From Rhodoferax sp. (lineage in GTDB: Bacteria; Pseudomonadota; Gammaproteobacteria; Burkholderiales; Burkholderiaceae_C), in the NCBI RefSeq assembly GCF_012927445.1, contig NZ_JABBPD010000008.1:62001-126000 (forward strand): a stretch of DNA of 64,000 bases, in the 5' to 3' direction. The position numbers and the translations under genes are program-made. Below, one piece after another: positions 38,746 through 48,734 of this stretch (the stretch's first letter is position 1; each line of letters opens with the position of its first letter). Under the pieces are notes generated by a model. It saw only the letters and a program-made list of their open reading frames with translations, made no database searches and was not told the DNA's origin.

Positions 38746-40338
38746 ATGTCACAAGCAACTTCCTGGAGCGGGTTCTGGGTATCCGGCTCCTTTTCGCGCC
38801 GGATCATGAGTGTTCTATCGCTTGTTCTGGCGGTGGCCCTCATCGGATCGGCGCTCGGGGTCTGGTCATTGCAACGGGTTTCAAAAGAGACCGGGCGGAT
38901 GGTGGATGAAGTCATGGCCACGGAGCGCCTGGCGGGTGATTTGCACCGTCACATTGCGGTCAATGTGGCCCGCTCCAAGGCACTGGCCTTGAGCTCGGAG
39001 CCCCAGGTCGGGGATGTGTTGACCCCCGAAATAAACAAGACCTCGGCGGCGGTGGATGAGTTGCTTCGCAAAATGGGCACCATGATGACGGCGCCCGCTG
39101 ACCAGGTCATTTTTCGCCATATGACGGAGGCCAATGTCAAGTTCATCAAAGCCCGGGATGAGCTCAATGTCGCTCATGACAGTGGTTTGACCTCGAACAT
39201 TGAGCAGGTGTATGTCAACCGTTTTACGCCGGCTGCGCAGGCCTTGCTGGATGCCGTGACCCAACTCGGAGAGGCCCAGCGCGCCGAGATCGATGCGTCC
39301 GTGGCGCGCATCAGCGACTTGAGCTTGTCGGCGCGCTGGAGCCTGATCCTGTTTGGCGTGTGTGCGCTGTTGCTGGGCGGCGTGTTGTCGGTTTGGCTCG
39401 TGCGCGCCATCACCCGGCCCATCCAGCAGGCCGTGGACACGGCCAACCGGGTGGCGGCGCTGGACCTGACGCAACGCATTGAAGGACACGACCGCGACGA
39501 AGGCGGCCGGTTGCTGGCCGCCTTGGGCCGCATGCAGGTGTCGTTGCACAGTCTGGTGTCGCAGGTGCAGGGGGCCAGCCGGACGGTGGCGGAAGGGGCC
39601 ACGGAGATCGCGGCCGGTAACCTTGATTTCTCGACCCGGACCGAAATGACCGCCTCGTTCCTGCAACAAACGGCGGCCGGCGTCGAGCAGATTACATCGA
39701 CCATGCAGCACTCGCTGGAGGCCGCTACCCGGGGTGAGGTGTTGGCCAAATCGGCGGCCAAGGAGGCCGCGGGTGGTAGTTCGGCCATGTCGGAGGTGAT
39801 GCAGACGATGGACGAGATCCGGGAATCGTCGCGCCAGATTGCAGATATCACGGCCGTCATCGACGGCATTGCCTTTCAGACCAATATTCTGGCGCTGAAC
39901 GCGGCGGTCGAGGCCGCCCGCGCGGGCGACCAGGGGCGCGGTTTTGCCGTGGTGGCAGCCGAGGTGCGTGCGCTGGCAAACCGCTCTGCGGTGGCGTCGC
40001 GCCAGATCAAGTCGCTGATCAGCGACTCGGTGGACAAAGTGAAGCTGGGCACCAGCAAGGTCATCGAGGCGAAGGACACCATGTCCACCATCGTTGATTC
40101 GGTGGGCCGTCTGGCGCAGGCCATTGGCGAAATCACCGCCGCCACGGGCGGGCAAAGCAGTAGCATGTCGAGCATCAACGTGGCCGTTAACCGCCTGGAT
40201 CAGATGACCCAGCAAAATGCGGCCGTGGTTGAGGAGTCGGCCGCTGCCGCGCAGAGCCTGCAGGAGCAAGCCGGGGATTTGCGCGATGTGGCAGGGCGGT
40301 TCCGGCTGCCGGGCATGGCGATGCTCGCGCTGCGCTAA
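38746..40338 (+). CDS. Methyl-accepting chemotaxis protein 1
   Basis: Membrane chemoreceptor of 530 residues. It has a transmembrane helix near residues 21-42, a periplasmic four-helix-bundle-like sensor to about 190, a second helix near 195-218, then HAMP and a long coiled-coil signalling domain. The hairpin tip that binds CheA/CheW is [20 protein letters not shown]. There is no C-terminal CheR/CheB pentapeptide (the end is LPGMAMLALR). The ATG at 38746 was chosen over an upstream in-frame extension. It faces away from the AttH-like gene across 207 bp. Ligand unknown. Confidence 0.94.
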   Translation: MSQATSWSGFWVSGSFSRRIMSVLSLVLAVALIGSALGVWSLQRVSKETGRMVDEVMATERLAGDLHRHIAVNVARSKALALSSEPQVGDVLTPEINKTSAAVDELLRKMGTMMTAPADQVIFRHMTEANVKFIKARDELNVAHDSGLTSNIEQVYVNRFTPAAQALLDAVTQLGEAQRAEIDASVARISDLSLSARWSLILFGVCALLLGGVLSVWLVRAITRPIQQAVDTANRVAALDLTQRIEGHDRDEGGRLLAALGRMQVSLHSLVSQVQGASRTVAEGATEIAAGNLDFSTRTEMTASFLQQTAAGVEQITSTMQHSLEAATRGEVLAKSAAKEAAGGSSAMSEVMQTMDEIRESSRQIADITAVIDGIAFQTNILALNAAVEAARAGDQGRGFAVVAAEVRALANRSAVASRQIKSLISDSVDKVKLGTSKVIEAKDTMSTIVDSVGRLAQAIGEITAATGGQSSSMSSINVAVNRLDQMTQQNAAVVEESAAAAQSLQEQAGDLRDVAGRFRLPGMAMLALR

Positions 40339-40524
40339 CCCGAGGGCGGTGCTGGCGCTGTCGCACCGCCGCACATGGCGGGTGCGTTCATGTTGTGCGG
40401 GCAAAGGCGACGGGGGCGCGTCTGTTGCAGACGCTGGACGGCGCGGCCTCAATAATTGACCATGTCAAAATCGAGTCTCTGTGGCTTTTGCGCCAAGCAT
40501 CGCCTTTCTTCAAAGTAAAGCATC

Positions 40525-42117
40525 ATGAACAACCTGAAAATTTCCACCCGCCTGATCATCCTGATCGGCAGTCTGTCGGTGCTGCTGCTGTTTATCGGCA
40601 CGATCGGCCTGTTTGGCATCAGTAAAGCGAACGACGCGCTCAAGACGGTGTACGAAGACCGCACCGTGCACATGGGCCAGATTGCCGACATCAACCGGAT
40701 GATCCTGCGCAATCGGCTGCTGATCGCTGGCAACCTGCTGAATCCCGTTCCCGAAGAAATCGCCAAAGATACGGCGGAGGTGGACGCCAATATTGCCGCC
40801 ATCGGTAAAGTCTGGGCCGCCTACCTGGCCACCACCTTGACGGTGGAGGAGGCCAGAATTGCCAAGAAATTTGCAGAGGACCGCGGCCAGTTTGTGCAGG
40901 AGGGCCTGCGTCCCGCCGTGGCCGCCCTGCGCGGCAATGATTTTGAGGGTGCCAAGCGCGTTGTATTTGAAAAAGTTCGTCCCCTTTATGTTCCGGTGAA
41001 GGTCGGCATTGATGCCTTGATGCAACTCCAGATTGACGTGGCCAAAGAAGAGTTCACTGCCGCTGGCGCACGCTATGACTTGTTCCGTTCGGTCTCGATC
41101 GCGGCCATTGTCAGTGGCATCCTGTTTGCCGTCTTTTTCGGCTTTGTCACGGTTCGCTCCATCACCCGCCAGTTGGGTGGCGAGCCGGGCGAAGCCGCTG
41201 CCGTCGCAGAAAGTGTCAGCGCCGGCGATTTGAGCGTGCAGATTGACCTGAAGCCGGGCGACACCACCAGCCTGATGGCCCAGCTCAAGTCCATGCAGGA
41301 CAACCTGGTGACGATCGTGAGCCAGGTGCGCGGTGGTTCCGGGGCCATGGCCACCGCCACCAGCCAGATTGCGGCCGGCAACCTGGACCTGTCGTCCCGC
41401 ACCGAGGAGCAGGCCAGTGCGCTGGAGCAGACGGCCGCCTCCATGGAAGAACTGGCGGCCACCGTCAAGCAGAATTTTGAGAGCGGCAAACATGCCAATC
41501 AGCTGGCCGGTTCGGCCTCCGACGTCGCCGTCAAAGGCGGTGCGGTGGTGGCGCAAGTGGTGCATACGATGGAGGCGATCAACGTGTCGTCCAAGAAGAT
41601 TGCCGACATCATTGGCGTGATTGACGGCATTGCCTTCCAGACCAACATCCTGGCCCTGAACGCCGCGGTGGAAGCGGCCCGTGCCGGCGAGCAGGGGCGG
41701 GGCTTTGCCGTGGTGGCCAGCGAGGTGCGCAGCCTGGCCGGCCGTTCGGCCTCGGCCGCCAAGGAAATCAAGGAACTGATTGGGGCCTCGGTCGACAACG
41801 TCAACGAAGGCTGCAAGCTGGTGGAGCAGGCCGGAAGCACCATGGATGAAATCGTGGTGAGCGTGCGGCGCGTGACCGACATCATGGGCGAGATCACCAC
41901 CGCCAGCCAGGACCAGTCCGCCGGCATTGACCAGATCAACCAGGCGATGACGCAGATGGACCAGGTCACGCAACAGAATGCGGCGCTGGTAGAAGAAGCC
42001 GCCGCTGCCGCCCAGTCACTGGAGCATCAGGCGCAAAGCATGGTGCAAGTCGTGAGTGTGTTCAAGCTGGGGCGGCGTCAGGATTTGGCGCTGGCCTTTG
42101 ACGGCGCAGCGGCATGA
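40525..42117 (+). CDS. Methyl-accepting chemotaxis protein 2 (Tar-type four-helix sensor)
   Basis: Membrane chemoreceptor of 530 residues. The start [20 protein letters not shown] is the first transmembrane segment, with a second near 190-210. Between them is a 4HB_MCP-type sensor with the usual motif [21 protein letters not shown] follows, then the signalling domain with tip [20 protein letters not shown]. No pentapeptide tether is present. It lies 186 bp after the first receptor and 45 bp before bacteriohemerythrin, with which it may be co-transcribed. Confidence 0.95.
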   Translation: MNNLKISTRLIILIGSLSVLLLFIGTIGLFGISKANDALKTVYEDRTVHMGQIADINRMILRNRLLIAGNLLNPVPEEIAKDTAEVDANIAAIGKVWAAYLATTLTVEEARIAKKFAEDRGQFVQEGLRPAVAALRGNDFEGAKRVVFEKVRPLYVPVKVGIDALMQLQIDVAKEEFTAAGARYDLFRSVSIAAIVSGILFAVFFGFVTVRSITRQLGGEPGEAAAVAESVSAGDLSVQIDLKPGDTTSLMAQLKSMQDNLVTIVSQVRGGSGAMATATSQIAAGNLDLSSRTEEQASALEQTAASMEELAATVKQNFESGKHANQLAGSASDVAVKGGAVVAQVVHTMEAINVSSKKIADIIGVIDGIAFQTNILALNAAVEAARAGEQGRGFAVVASEVRSLAGRSASAAKEIKELIGASVDNVNEGCKLVEQAGSTMDEIVVSVRRVTDIMGEITTASQDQSAGIDQINQAMTQMDQVTQQNAALVEEAAAAAQSLEHQAQSMVQVVSVFKLGRRQDLALAFDGAAA

Positions 42118-42162
42118 GCGCAGCGCACGGCACCCCTGAAAATAACAATCGGAGAGCGGTAA

Positions 42163-42570
42163 ATGGCGTATTTTGAATGGGCGGATGACCTGGTGATCGA
42201 CAACGGCCCGATTGATCGGGACCATCGCCATCTGGTGGATCTGGTGAATGAATTGCATACGGCCACAACCCAGGGCTGTGGCCAGGAAGTCGTCGCCAAA
42301 ATTCTGAATTCACTGGTCCAGTACACGGCGGAGCACCTGCGCATGGAAGAGCAAGAAATGGCCGCCGTTCATTTTCCGCATCTGGAACGGCACAAGATCG
42401 GGCACCTCAAGTTCACCGAAAGCTTGCGCGACCTGCAACAAAAATACGACGCCGGAAGCATCACGGTGGCCTCGCAGTTGTCCACCGTGCTGCGCGACTG
42501 GTTGTCGCTGCACATCCGGCGCAGTGACAAGGAACTGCTGACGTTCATGAAAAAAAGCGGAAAAAAATAA
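42163..42570 (+). CDS. Bacteriohemerythrin
   Basis: Single-domain, non-heme diiron O2-binding protein of 135 residues. The full iron ligand set is visible: His21/His23 region (IDRDHRHLVDL), H58-x3-E62 (EHLRMEEQE), His73/His77/His81 (FPHLERHKIGHLKF) and HIRRSD near the end. Functions proposed for the family are O2 storage or delivery to respiratory enzymes and O2 or redox sensing. Its position after two chemoreceptors suggests a role in aerotaxis or local O2 supply, which is inference. Confidence 0.95.
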   Translation: MAYFEWADDLVIDNGPIDRDHRHLVDLVNELHTATTQGCGQEVVAKILNSLVQYTAEHLRMEEQEMAAVHFPHLERHKIGHLKFTESLRDLQQKYDAGSITVASQLSTVLRDWLSLHIRRSDKELLTFMKKSGKK

Positions 42571-42598
42571 TTCAGGGTCGGGTGGCGCGCTAGCTCCG

Positions 42599-45157
42599 CT
42601 ACCAGTCTTCTTTCACTGCCAACACCGCGTCTTTGCCGGCCGCCGCCCGGCCCGCCAGCCAGGCGGTGATGGTGCCCGCGGCCACCACGGCCAGGCACAG
42701 TGCAAGCAGCCGAACCCAGGGCAGCATCAACTCCATGGTCCAGTGAAAGCTCTGCGGGTTGACCACATGCACCAGCACCACGGACACCGCCAGGCCCAGG
42801 GCCAGGCCCGCCATCGCGCCCAGGCTTGTCCAGGCCGCCCCCTCAAACGCCACCACCGCCAGAATCTGCCGCCGCGTCAGACCCAGATGGGCCAGCAGGC
42901 CAAACTCCTTGCGCCGTGCCAGCACCTGGGCGCTGAAGCTGGCGGCCACGCCAAACAGGCCAATGCCAATCGCCACGGCCTGCAGCCAGTAGGTGACGGC
43001 GAAACTGCGGTCAAACATCTTCAGGGTCGAGGCGCGGATCTGGCTGGCGGTGCCAAATTCGAGCAGCTGGCCAGCCCCATTTCCCAGCGGGTCGGCCAGG
43101 TTACGCAGGGCTTGCTGCACGCGCGGGACTTGTGTTTGCGCGTTGAGCCAGAGCGCCAGATCGTTGGCGCGCCGGTCGCCGGTGAGTTGCTCGAAGACAC
43201 GTTTGTCCATGGCAATCGCACCCGTCTGGCGGGCATAGTCGCGCCACACGCCCGCTACAAAAAACGTAGCTACTTGCGCAGGTGCGACGGGGGTTAGAGG
43301 CTTAAATGATGCTGAAAGTGGAGTGAACACGGTACCCAGCCGGGCGCCATGCAGGTCGAGCATGGCCTCGCTCACAAAGATGCCGATCTGGCCGGGCGGC
43401 ACCGGCAGCGGCTCGCCCATCAGCGGCAGGTTGCGCGCCGGGTCCCCCAACTCGCGGGCGATCAGTGTCACCGCCGGCCGGGCCGGGTCCAACAGCAGCG
43501 CCATCTGGCGCTGGGCCTGCACCCGCTGCACGCCGGCGATTTGGGCGGCGGCCTGCACAAACTCCGGGCTGAAGTACACCGTGTCATTGGCGCCCAGGTT
43601 GCCGGCACTGCGCACATACAGGTCGGCGGGCAGCACCCGGTCCAGCCACTGCGTGACTGAGTCACGGAAACTGGCCACCATCACGGTCAAGGCCACCGCC
43701 AGACTGAGCGAGGCCACCACGCCGCTGACGGCGACGGCCGCGCTCTCGCGTACCCGGCGCGCCCGCTCGACGGCCAGCATGGGCAGGGTATGGCGGGCCA
43801 CCAGGGGCGCGAGTTGGTCCAGCAGCAGCGCCACCAGCCACGGCAGCGCCGTGATGCCGCCCACCAGCAGCAGCGCGACCGAGGCATAGGCTGCCAGCGG
43901 TATATCAAATACAGCAGGAGCCCTTGCCAGCAGGGCGGAAGCTGCTATCAAAATAATACTCAGCCAGTGACTGCGGCGCGTCACCTGAGCGCCGCCGAGG
44001 CCTTTGAGTGTTTGTGCCGGCGGCAGGCGCTGCGCCTGCCGCGCCGGCCACCAGCCACCCACCAGCGCGGCCAGCACGCCCAAGGCGCCGTACACCAATG
44101 CTGCCCCGCTACTCCATTGCAAGGTGGGGGCGACGCCGGCAAAGTAGCCGCCGCCCAGATCGCCCCCGAGCAGGCGCAGCGCCAGCGCCGCCAGCGCCGT
44201 GCCCAGCGCAATACCGGCCGCGCTGCCGACCAGGCCGAGTGCGAGCGACTCCCACAACACCAGGCGCAGGCGGTCACGCCCGCTCAAGCCCAGCACACCG
44301 AGCAGCGCAAACTGCTGCGCCCGCTTGGCCACGCTCAAAGACAGCACCGAGAACACCAGAAACGCCCCGGTAAACAGGGCAATCAGCGCCAGCACGGTGA
44401 GGTTGACGCGGTAGGCGCGCGACAGGTTGCTGACCTGCGACGCCGCATCGCCCGGCTCGGTCACCGTCACGTCGGGTGGCCAGCTGGGGTCGGACTGCAG
44501 GGCGCGCACAAAGGCGGCCCGGTCGGCGCCGGCCTGCAGGCGGAGATCCAGGCGCGTGAGCTGACCTTGTTTGCCAAACAGCTCTTGTGCCGCGCCAATG
44601 TCCATCACCGCCAGCGGCGCGCCGCCCGCGCTGACGCTGCCGGCCTGGGTCACGGTCTTGAGTTGCAGGCCGCTTTGCAGTTGCAGCGTGTCACCGTCCA
44701 GGCGCTGGCGGGCGGCGGCATTCAAAAATACGCTGCGGGGCGAGAAGATCGCCAGGCGGTCGGCGCCTGCCGTGGGCCGCGGCATGAGCGCCGGGGCCAC
44801 GGCGGCCACCACCAGGGCATCGACGCCGACCACGCGCAGCAGCACGCGCTCGTTACGGCCGGTCAGGGCGTAGGTGCTGAATTCGAGCACGGGCGACGCC
44901 ACGCTGACTTGCGGCAGGGCGGCCACGCGGGCATAGAGTGTTTCGTCAAAGCTGCCCTGCACCCCGCGGAGTTCCAGGTCGGGCTGGCCGTTGACCGAGC
45001 GCACCGCCTGCGAAAACTCGTCCAGCGCCGAGGCGTTGATCAACTGCACCGAAAACGCCAGCGCCACGCCCAGCATGACCGCCACCGCAGCGGCCGCGTT
45101 GCGCCAGGGGTGGTGGCGCAACTCTTGCCAGGAAAAGGTTTTTAGCAGCTGGATCAT
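42599..45157 (-). CDS. ABC transporter permease, FtsX/MacB type (two-unit, AttFG-like)
   Basis: Inner-membrane permease of 852 residues with two FtsX domains, each following a large periplasmic region. The N-terminal membrane helix (SWQELRHHPWRNAAAAVAVM) is typical. Such permeases pair with a LolD-type ATPase and act in lipoprotein or outer-membrane traffic or as mechanotransmitters. No ATPase is adjacent; the nearest is at 50402-51055 on the same strand. The gene holds two 45-bp repeat insertions. I chose the ATG at 45157; an upstream in-frame start lacks homologous character. It ends 28 bp from the convergent hemerythrin gene. Confidence 0.9.
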   Translation of the reverse strand: MIQLLKTFSWQELRHHPWRNAAAAVAVMLGVALAFSVQLINASALDEFSQAVRSVNGQPDLELRGVQGSFDETLYARVAALPQVSVASPVLEFSTYALTGRNERVLLRVVGVDALVVAAVAPALMPRPTAGADRLAIFSPRSVFLNAAARQRLDGDTLQLQSGLQLKTVTQAGSVSAGGAPLAVMDIGAAQELFGKQGQLTRLDLRLQAGADRAAFVRALQSDPSWPPDVTVTEPGDAASQVSNLSRAYRVNLTVLALIALFTGAFLVFSVLSLSVAKRAQQFALLGVLGLSGRDRLRLVLWESLALGLVGSAAGIALGTALAALALRLLGGDLGGGYFAGVAPTLQWSSGAALVYGALGVLAALVGGWWPARQAQRLPPAQTLKGLGGAQVTRRSHWLSIILIAASALLARAPAVFDIPLAAYASVALLLVGGITALPWLVALLLDQLAPLVARHTLPMLAVERARRVRESAAVAVSGVVASLSLAVALTVMVASFRDSVTQWLDRVLPADLYVRSAGNLGANDTVYFSPEFVQAAAQIAGVQRVQAQRQMALLLDPARPAVTLIARELGDPARNLPLMGEPLPVPPGQIGIFVSEAMLDLHGARLGTVFTPLSASFKPLTPVAPAQVATFFVAGVWRDYARQTGAIAMDKRVFEQLTGDRRANDLALWLNAQTQVPRVQQALRNLADPLGNGAGQLLEFGTASQIRASTLKMFDRSFAVTYWLQAVAIGIGLFGVAASFSAQVLARRKEFGLLAHLGLTRRQILAVVAFEGAAWTSLGAMAGLALGLAVSVVLVHVVNPQSFHWTMELMLPWVRLLALCLAVVAAGTITAWLAGRAAAGKDAVLAVKEDW
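43265..43309 (-). repeat. 45-bp dispersed element, copy 5 (in-frame in FtsX permease)
   Basis: Forward on the coding strand, encoding SFKPLTPVAPAQVAT. Same frame as the exporter and NodT copies. Plus-strand core CTACTTGCGCAGGTGCGACG. It lies in a periplasmic region of the permease. Confidence 0.78.
43905..43949 (+). repeat. 45-bp dispersed element, copy 6 (diverged, in FtsX permease)
   Basis: Diverged copy, about half identical to the consensus over exactly 45 bp, reverse on the coding strand and read there as IAASALLARAPAVFD, the same frame as in miaA. Boundaries ATAGCAGCT and TATTTGA are still recognisable. It falls in or near a membrane segment, which may explain the altered composition. 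Confidence 0.45.
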
Positions 45158-45268
45158 GGGCGGGATGGCGGGAGGTTGGGGCCAGTGTATTGTGCCGTTG
45201 ACAAATCTCAACTGGGTTTTCTGGGTGTCCCCAAAAATGCATTTTTATGGTCGCACAGGGGTGAAAAG

Positions 45269-45661
45269 ATGAAGCTTCCGGTTCAAATTAAATTTCATGG
45301 CATGGAACATTCGGCGGCATTGGCGGCGAGCGCCAATGAGCACGCGCAAAAGCTCGAATCGTTTGCGCCCGACATCATGGCTTGCCGTGTCGGCATCGAC
45401 CTGGAGCAAAAGCACAAGCACCAGGGGCGCCCGTTCAGCGTGCGCATCGACCTCACACTGCCGGGCCACGAACTGGTGGTGAACCGGGTCCAGCACGAAG
45501 ATGTGTACGTGGCCCTGCGCGAGGCCTTCGACAACATGAAGCGGCAACTGGAAGATGTGGTGCGCATACGCCGGGGGCAGGTGAAACAGCACGCCATTTC
45601 GCCAGCAGTCGATTTTGAACCGTCGAGCCTGCAATCGTTGACTGAGCTGCCCAGAGAATGA
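45269..45661 (+). CDS. HPF/RaiA-family ribosome-associated protein
   Basis: Ribosome hibernation/translation-inhibiting factor fold, 130 residues. The pattern of alternating strands and helices with VRIDLTLPGHELVVNR and DVYVALREAFDNMKRQLEDV matches the family. It has no C-terminal dimerisation domain of long HPF, only a short tail. The ATG at 45269 follows AGGGGTGA. It is divergent from the FtsX gene and upstream of the CBS gene by 32 bp. It probably acts in stationary phase; it could be a second, specialised paralogue. Confidence 0.85.
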   Translation: MKLPVQIKFHGMEHSAALAASANEHAQKLESFAPDIMACRVGIDLEQKHKHQGRPFSVRIDLTLPGHELVVNRVQHEDVYVALREAFDNMKRQLEDVVRIRRGQVKQHAISPAVDFEPSSLQSLTELPRE

Positions 45662-45693
45662 CATGCCACACGCATTAAAACAGGGAGAAATAC

Positions 45694-46155
45694 ATGGGTG
45701 AGCGTTTGACCACGGGTGAAATATGCACACGCAGTGTGACCATCGCCTTTCGGGCCACGACCTTGAACGGTGCGGCGCGACTGATGCGAGAAAACCATGT
45801 CGGCTGCCTGATCGTGGTGGATGAGGTGGGGGGCCGGCGCACCGTGGTGGGGGTGTTGACCGACCGCGATATCGTGACTGCGGTGGTGGCCTCGGACCTT
45901 GACCCCAGTACGCTGAATGTAGAGGACGTGATGACCACCGACCTGGTCACCGCCCGCGAGGACGACTCTTTGATCGACTTGATGCACACCATGCGCGGCA
46001 AGGGTGTGCGGCGCATCCCGGTTGTTGGGGTCGCGGGCGAGTTGATTGGCGTGGTCACGCTGGACGATGTGTTGGACATCCTGGCGCAGGAGTTGGGTTT
46101 GCTGGTCGGTGCCATTGACAGCGGGCGGCAACGCGAGCGCCAGGTGCGACAGTGA
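45694..46155 (+). CDS. CBS-domain pair protein
   Basis: Stand-alone Bateman module of 153 residues with two CBS motifs. The first is around residues 15-70 (LMRENHVGCLIVVDEVG, then VVGVLTDRDIV) and the second around 82-140 (VMTTDLVTAREDDSLIDLMH, then LIGVVTLDDVLDILA). Such proteins sense adenosine nucleotides or act as regulatory partners. It follows the HPF-like gene and ends 23 bp from the convergent capA-like gene. No partner is identified. Confidence 0.88.
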   Translation: MGERLTTGEICTRSVTIAFRATTLNGAARLMRENHVGCLIVVDEVGGRRTVVGVLTDRDIVTAVVASDLDPSTLNVEDVMTTDLVTAREDDSLIDLMHTMRGKGVRRIPVVGVAGELIGVVTLDDVLDILAQELGLLVGAIDSGRQRERQVRQ

Positions 46156-46178
46156 GCCGACCATAACAGGCCTAGCTG

Positions 46179-47285
46179 TCACCAACGTAGCTGCCAACTG
46201 CCATCTGTTTGCGTCTGTAAGCGCGTCTGGAAGTGCGCGCTTCCCGTTTCAAACAGTGTCTGTAGGCGGCGTCGCGCCGCCGGCTTGGCGTGGCTCAAGC
46301 GCAGGCGGCGCAATTGCATCGGAACCATCTCAAGTTGCTGCAGCGCGCCGGTCTTGCGTGAGAGCTGGACGAAGTACAGGCACACGGCGCTGGGGTCAAA
46401 GCTCTCCTGCATCGCGATGCCTTCATAGTCATTGATCAGATCACCGCAGCCATAAAGAATCAGCCGGCCGCGGTAAACCTCGACCGGCCGTGGATGGTGC
46501 GATGAATGGCCATGCACCAGATCGGCCGCCCCCAGTTCAATCAGGCGCTGCGCAAAGCGGCGATGCAGCGGCGGCACTTCAAGCCCCCAGTTGCCACCCC
46601 AGTGCAGCGAGACCAGCACCAGATCACCGCTCTGGCGCTGCCGGGCCACGAGCTCGGCCAAGCGCTGCGCGCTGGCCTCGGTCAAATCGGACAACAGCGC
46701 CACGCCGCCCTGCGCGGCTGTAGCGGCCCAGTCCGGCGGCACGCCGCAGTCCGGTGCGGCCCAGGAAAACACCAGCAGACGCGCGTCACCGCCGAGTGGC
46801 AGGGTGGCGGGCGCGCCGGCCGCCTCAAGATTGTGGCCGGCGCCGGCGCTGTGAATGCCGGCCTGCTGCAGTGTTTGCAAGGTCTGCCGCAGTCCCGACT
46901 GGCCCCAGTCCAGCACATGGTTGTTGGCCAGCGCACAGCAGTCGATGCGCGCCGCCGTCAGGCAGCCGATGTTGGCGGGATGCATGCGGTAGTGAATGCC
47001 CTTGTGGGGCCAAGCTTCATCCGAGGTGGTGATTGCGGTTTCCAGATTGACCAGGCGCAGCGCGGGCTGGCGTCGCTCAATCTCGGCCAGTGCATCACCC
47101 CAGATGTAGTCCGGCGCGACCGGGGCCGGCACCGGGCCGTTCACGCGCTCGGCCAGCCGCACGTAGTCGCGCGCATCGCGCACCCAGCTCTCATACAGCA
47201 GCGGCGCAACGGGGTGCGCCTGAATCTGGTCGATGCCGCGCCCGGTCATCACGTCGCCCGCGAGCCAGAGCGTGAGTGTGTCCAT
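46179..47285 (-). CDS. CapA-family metallophosphoesterase-like protein
   Basis: Calcineurin-like metallophosphatase fold of the CapA/poly-gamma-glutamate group, 368 residues, without a signal peptide. Metal-site-like motifs are WLAGDVMTGRG (about 8-18), NLETAI, LANNHVLDWGQ and HWGGNWG, then LVHGHSSHHPRPVEVYRGR with histidines near 260. It lies 15 bp after rtcB on the same strand, so it probably belongs to the archease-rtcB operon. A phosphatase or esterase role in RNA-end processing is possible but untested. No other capsule gene is nearby. Confidence 0.85.
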   Translation of the reverse strand: MDTLTLWLAGDVMTGRGIDQIQAHPVAPLLYESWVRDARDYVRLAERVNGPVPAPVAPDYIWGDALAEIERRQPALRLVNLETAITTSDEAWPHKGIHYRMHPANIGCLTAARIDCCALANNHVLDWGQSGLRQTLQTLQQAGIHSAGAGHNLEAAGAPATLPLGGDARLLVFSWAAPDCGVPPDWAATAAQGGVALLSDLTEASAQRLAELVARQRQSGDLVLVSLHWGGNWGLEVPPLHRRFAQRLIELGAADLVHGHSSHHPRPVEVYRGRLILYGCGDLINDYEGIAMQESFDPSAVCLYFVQLSRKTGALQQLEMVPMQLRRLRLSHAKPAARRRLQTLFETGSAHFQTRLQTQTDGSWQLRW

Positions 47286-47300
47286 GACGTTGCTGACGTC

Positions 47301-48731
47301 TCAGCCTTTGACGCAGACCAGCGGCACCAGCCGCGCCACCTTGCGCGCCAGGCCGGCCGCATCGGCGGCATCCACCACCGCGTTCACGTCCTTGTAGGCG
47401 TCGGGCGCTTCCTCGGCGACGCCGCGCATCGAGGGGCTGCGCACCAGAATGCCGCGTTGCGCCAGTTCATCGATCACGGTGCGACCGTTCCAGGTCTTGA
47501 GGGCCTGGTGGCGACTCATGGCGCGGCCGGCGCCATGGCAGGCGGACGAAAAAGCCAGTGACTCCGAAGCCGAGGTGCCTGCCAGTACATAGGAGCCGGT
47601 GCCCATTGAGCCGCCAATCAGCACCGGCTGGCCGCTGGTGCGCAGGGCAGGCGGCAGCTCGGGGTGGCCGGGGCCCCAGGCCCGTGTTGCGCCTTTTCGG
47701 TGGACATACAGTTCACGCCGGTGGCCGTCGACCTGGTGCGTCTCCAGCTTGCAGGTGTTGTGCGAGACGTCGTACAACACCTGCAAATGCGCAGTGGGCA
47801 GTACTTTGGCAAACACCTCGCGCACCAGCTGCGTCAGGATCTGGCGATTGGCGAGCGCGCAGTTGATGGCCGCGCGCATTGCACCCAGGTATTCCTGACC
47901 CAGGTCGGAGTGAATCGGCGCGCACGCCAACTCCCGGTCGGGCAGGATGAGGCCATGGCTGGGAGCGGCTTCCACCATGCGGCGCAGGAACTCGGTCCCG
48001 ATCTGGTGCCCCAGCCCGCGTGAGCCGCAGTGGATCATCAGCACCACATCACCAAGGTGCAGGCCGTAGGCGCTGGCAATGGCGTCATCAAACACCGCCG
48101 TCACCTCCTGCACCTCCAGGTAATGGTTGCCACTGCCCAGCGTGCCCATTTCTTCGCGCTGGCGTTTTTTGGCTTGCTCCGAGACGTATTTGGGTTTGGC
48201 GTGCAGCATCTGGCCCTGTTCTTCAACCCGTTCCAGATCAGCGCTCGTGCCCCAGCCGCGTTCAACCGCCCATTTAGCACCGCCACTGAGCATGGCGTCC
48301 ATCTGCGCGCTGTTGAGCCGGATCGCGCCGGTGCTGCCCAAACCAGCGGGAATATGCGCGAACAGCGCTTCGACCAGCGCATGCTGCACGGCCATGATGT
48401 GCGCACGGCGCAGCCCGGTGTGCAGGCAGCGCACGCCACAGGAGACATCAAAACCGACGCCACCGGCTGACACCACGCCACCGGCATCGGCGTCGAACGC
48501 CGCCACGCCGCCAATGGGAAAGCCATAACCCCAGTGGGCATCGGGCATCACGCAGGAGGCACCCACAATGCCCGGCAGCATGGCGACGTTGACCGCCTGC
48601 TCGTAGACCTTGTGGTCCATGGCTTGCACCAGTTCTTTGCTGGCGTAGATCATGCCCGGCACCCGCATCTTGCCCCGCATCGGGATTTCCCAGACACAGG
48701 GGCCGAGTTGTTTCAGGAGGTTCAGTTCCAT
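47301..48731 (-). CDS. rtcB: tRNA-splicing/RNA-repair ligase RtcB
   Basis: GTP- and Mn2+-dependent ligase that joins a 3'-phosphate or 2',3'-cyclic phosphate to a 5'-OH RNA end. It has 476 residues, full length. Manganese-site motifs are visible: Cys in FDVSCGVRCLHTG (about 98), GSGNHYLEVQEV (about 197), MIHCGSRGLGHQIG and VSHNTCKLE. The guanylylated His site region GSMGTGSYVLAG is near 370. It is 3 bp downstream of the archease gene, which activates it. No rtcA or sigma-54 regulator rtcR is in the window. Confidence 0.97.
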   Translation of the reverse strand: MELNLLKQLGPCVWEIPMRGKMRVPGMIYASKELVQAMDHKVYEQAVNVAMLPGIVGASCVMPDAHWGYGFPIGGVAAFDADAGGVVSAGGVGFDVSCGVRCLHTGLRRAHIMAVQHALVEALFAHIPAGLGSTGAIRLNSAQMDAMLSGGAKWAVERGWGTSADLERVEEQGQMLHAKPKYVSEQAKKRQREEMGTLGSGNHYLEVQEVTAVFDDAIASAYGLHLGDVVLMIHCGSRGLGHQIGTEFLRRMVEAAPSHGLILPDRELACAPIHSDLGQEYLGAMRAAINCALANRQILTQLVREVFAKVLPTAHLQVLYDVSHNTCKLETHQVDGHRRELYVHRKGATRAWGPGHPELPPALRTSGQPVLIGGSMGTGSYVLAGTSASESLAFSSACHGAGRAMSRHQALKTWNGRTVIDELAQRGILVRSPSMRGVAEEAPDAYKDVNAVVDAADAAGLARKVARLVPLVCVKG

Positions 48732-48734
48732 GGC

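Noticed and set aside
38881..40452. Long minus-strand open frame opposite chemoreceptor 1
   Set aside because: Arg/His-rich shadow of the receptor coding sequence, with no domain match by eye.
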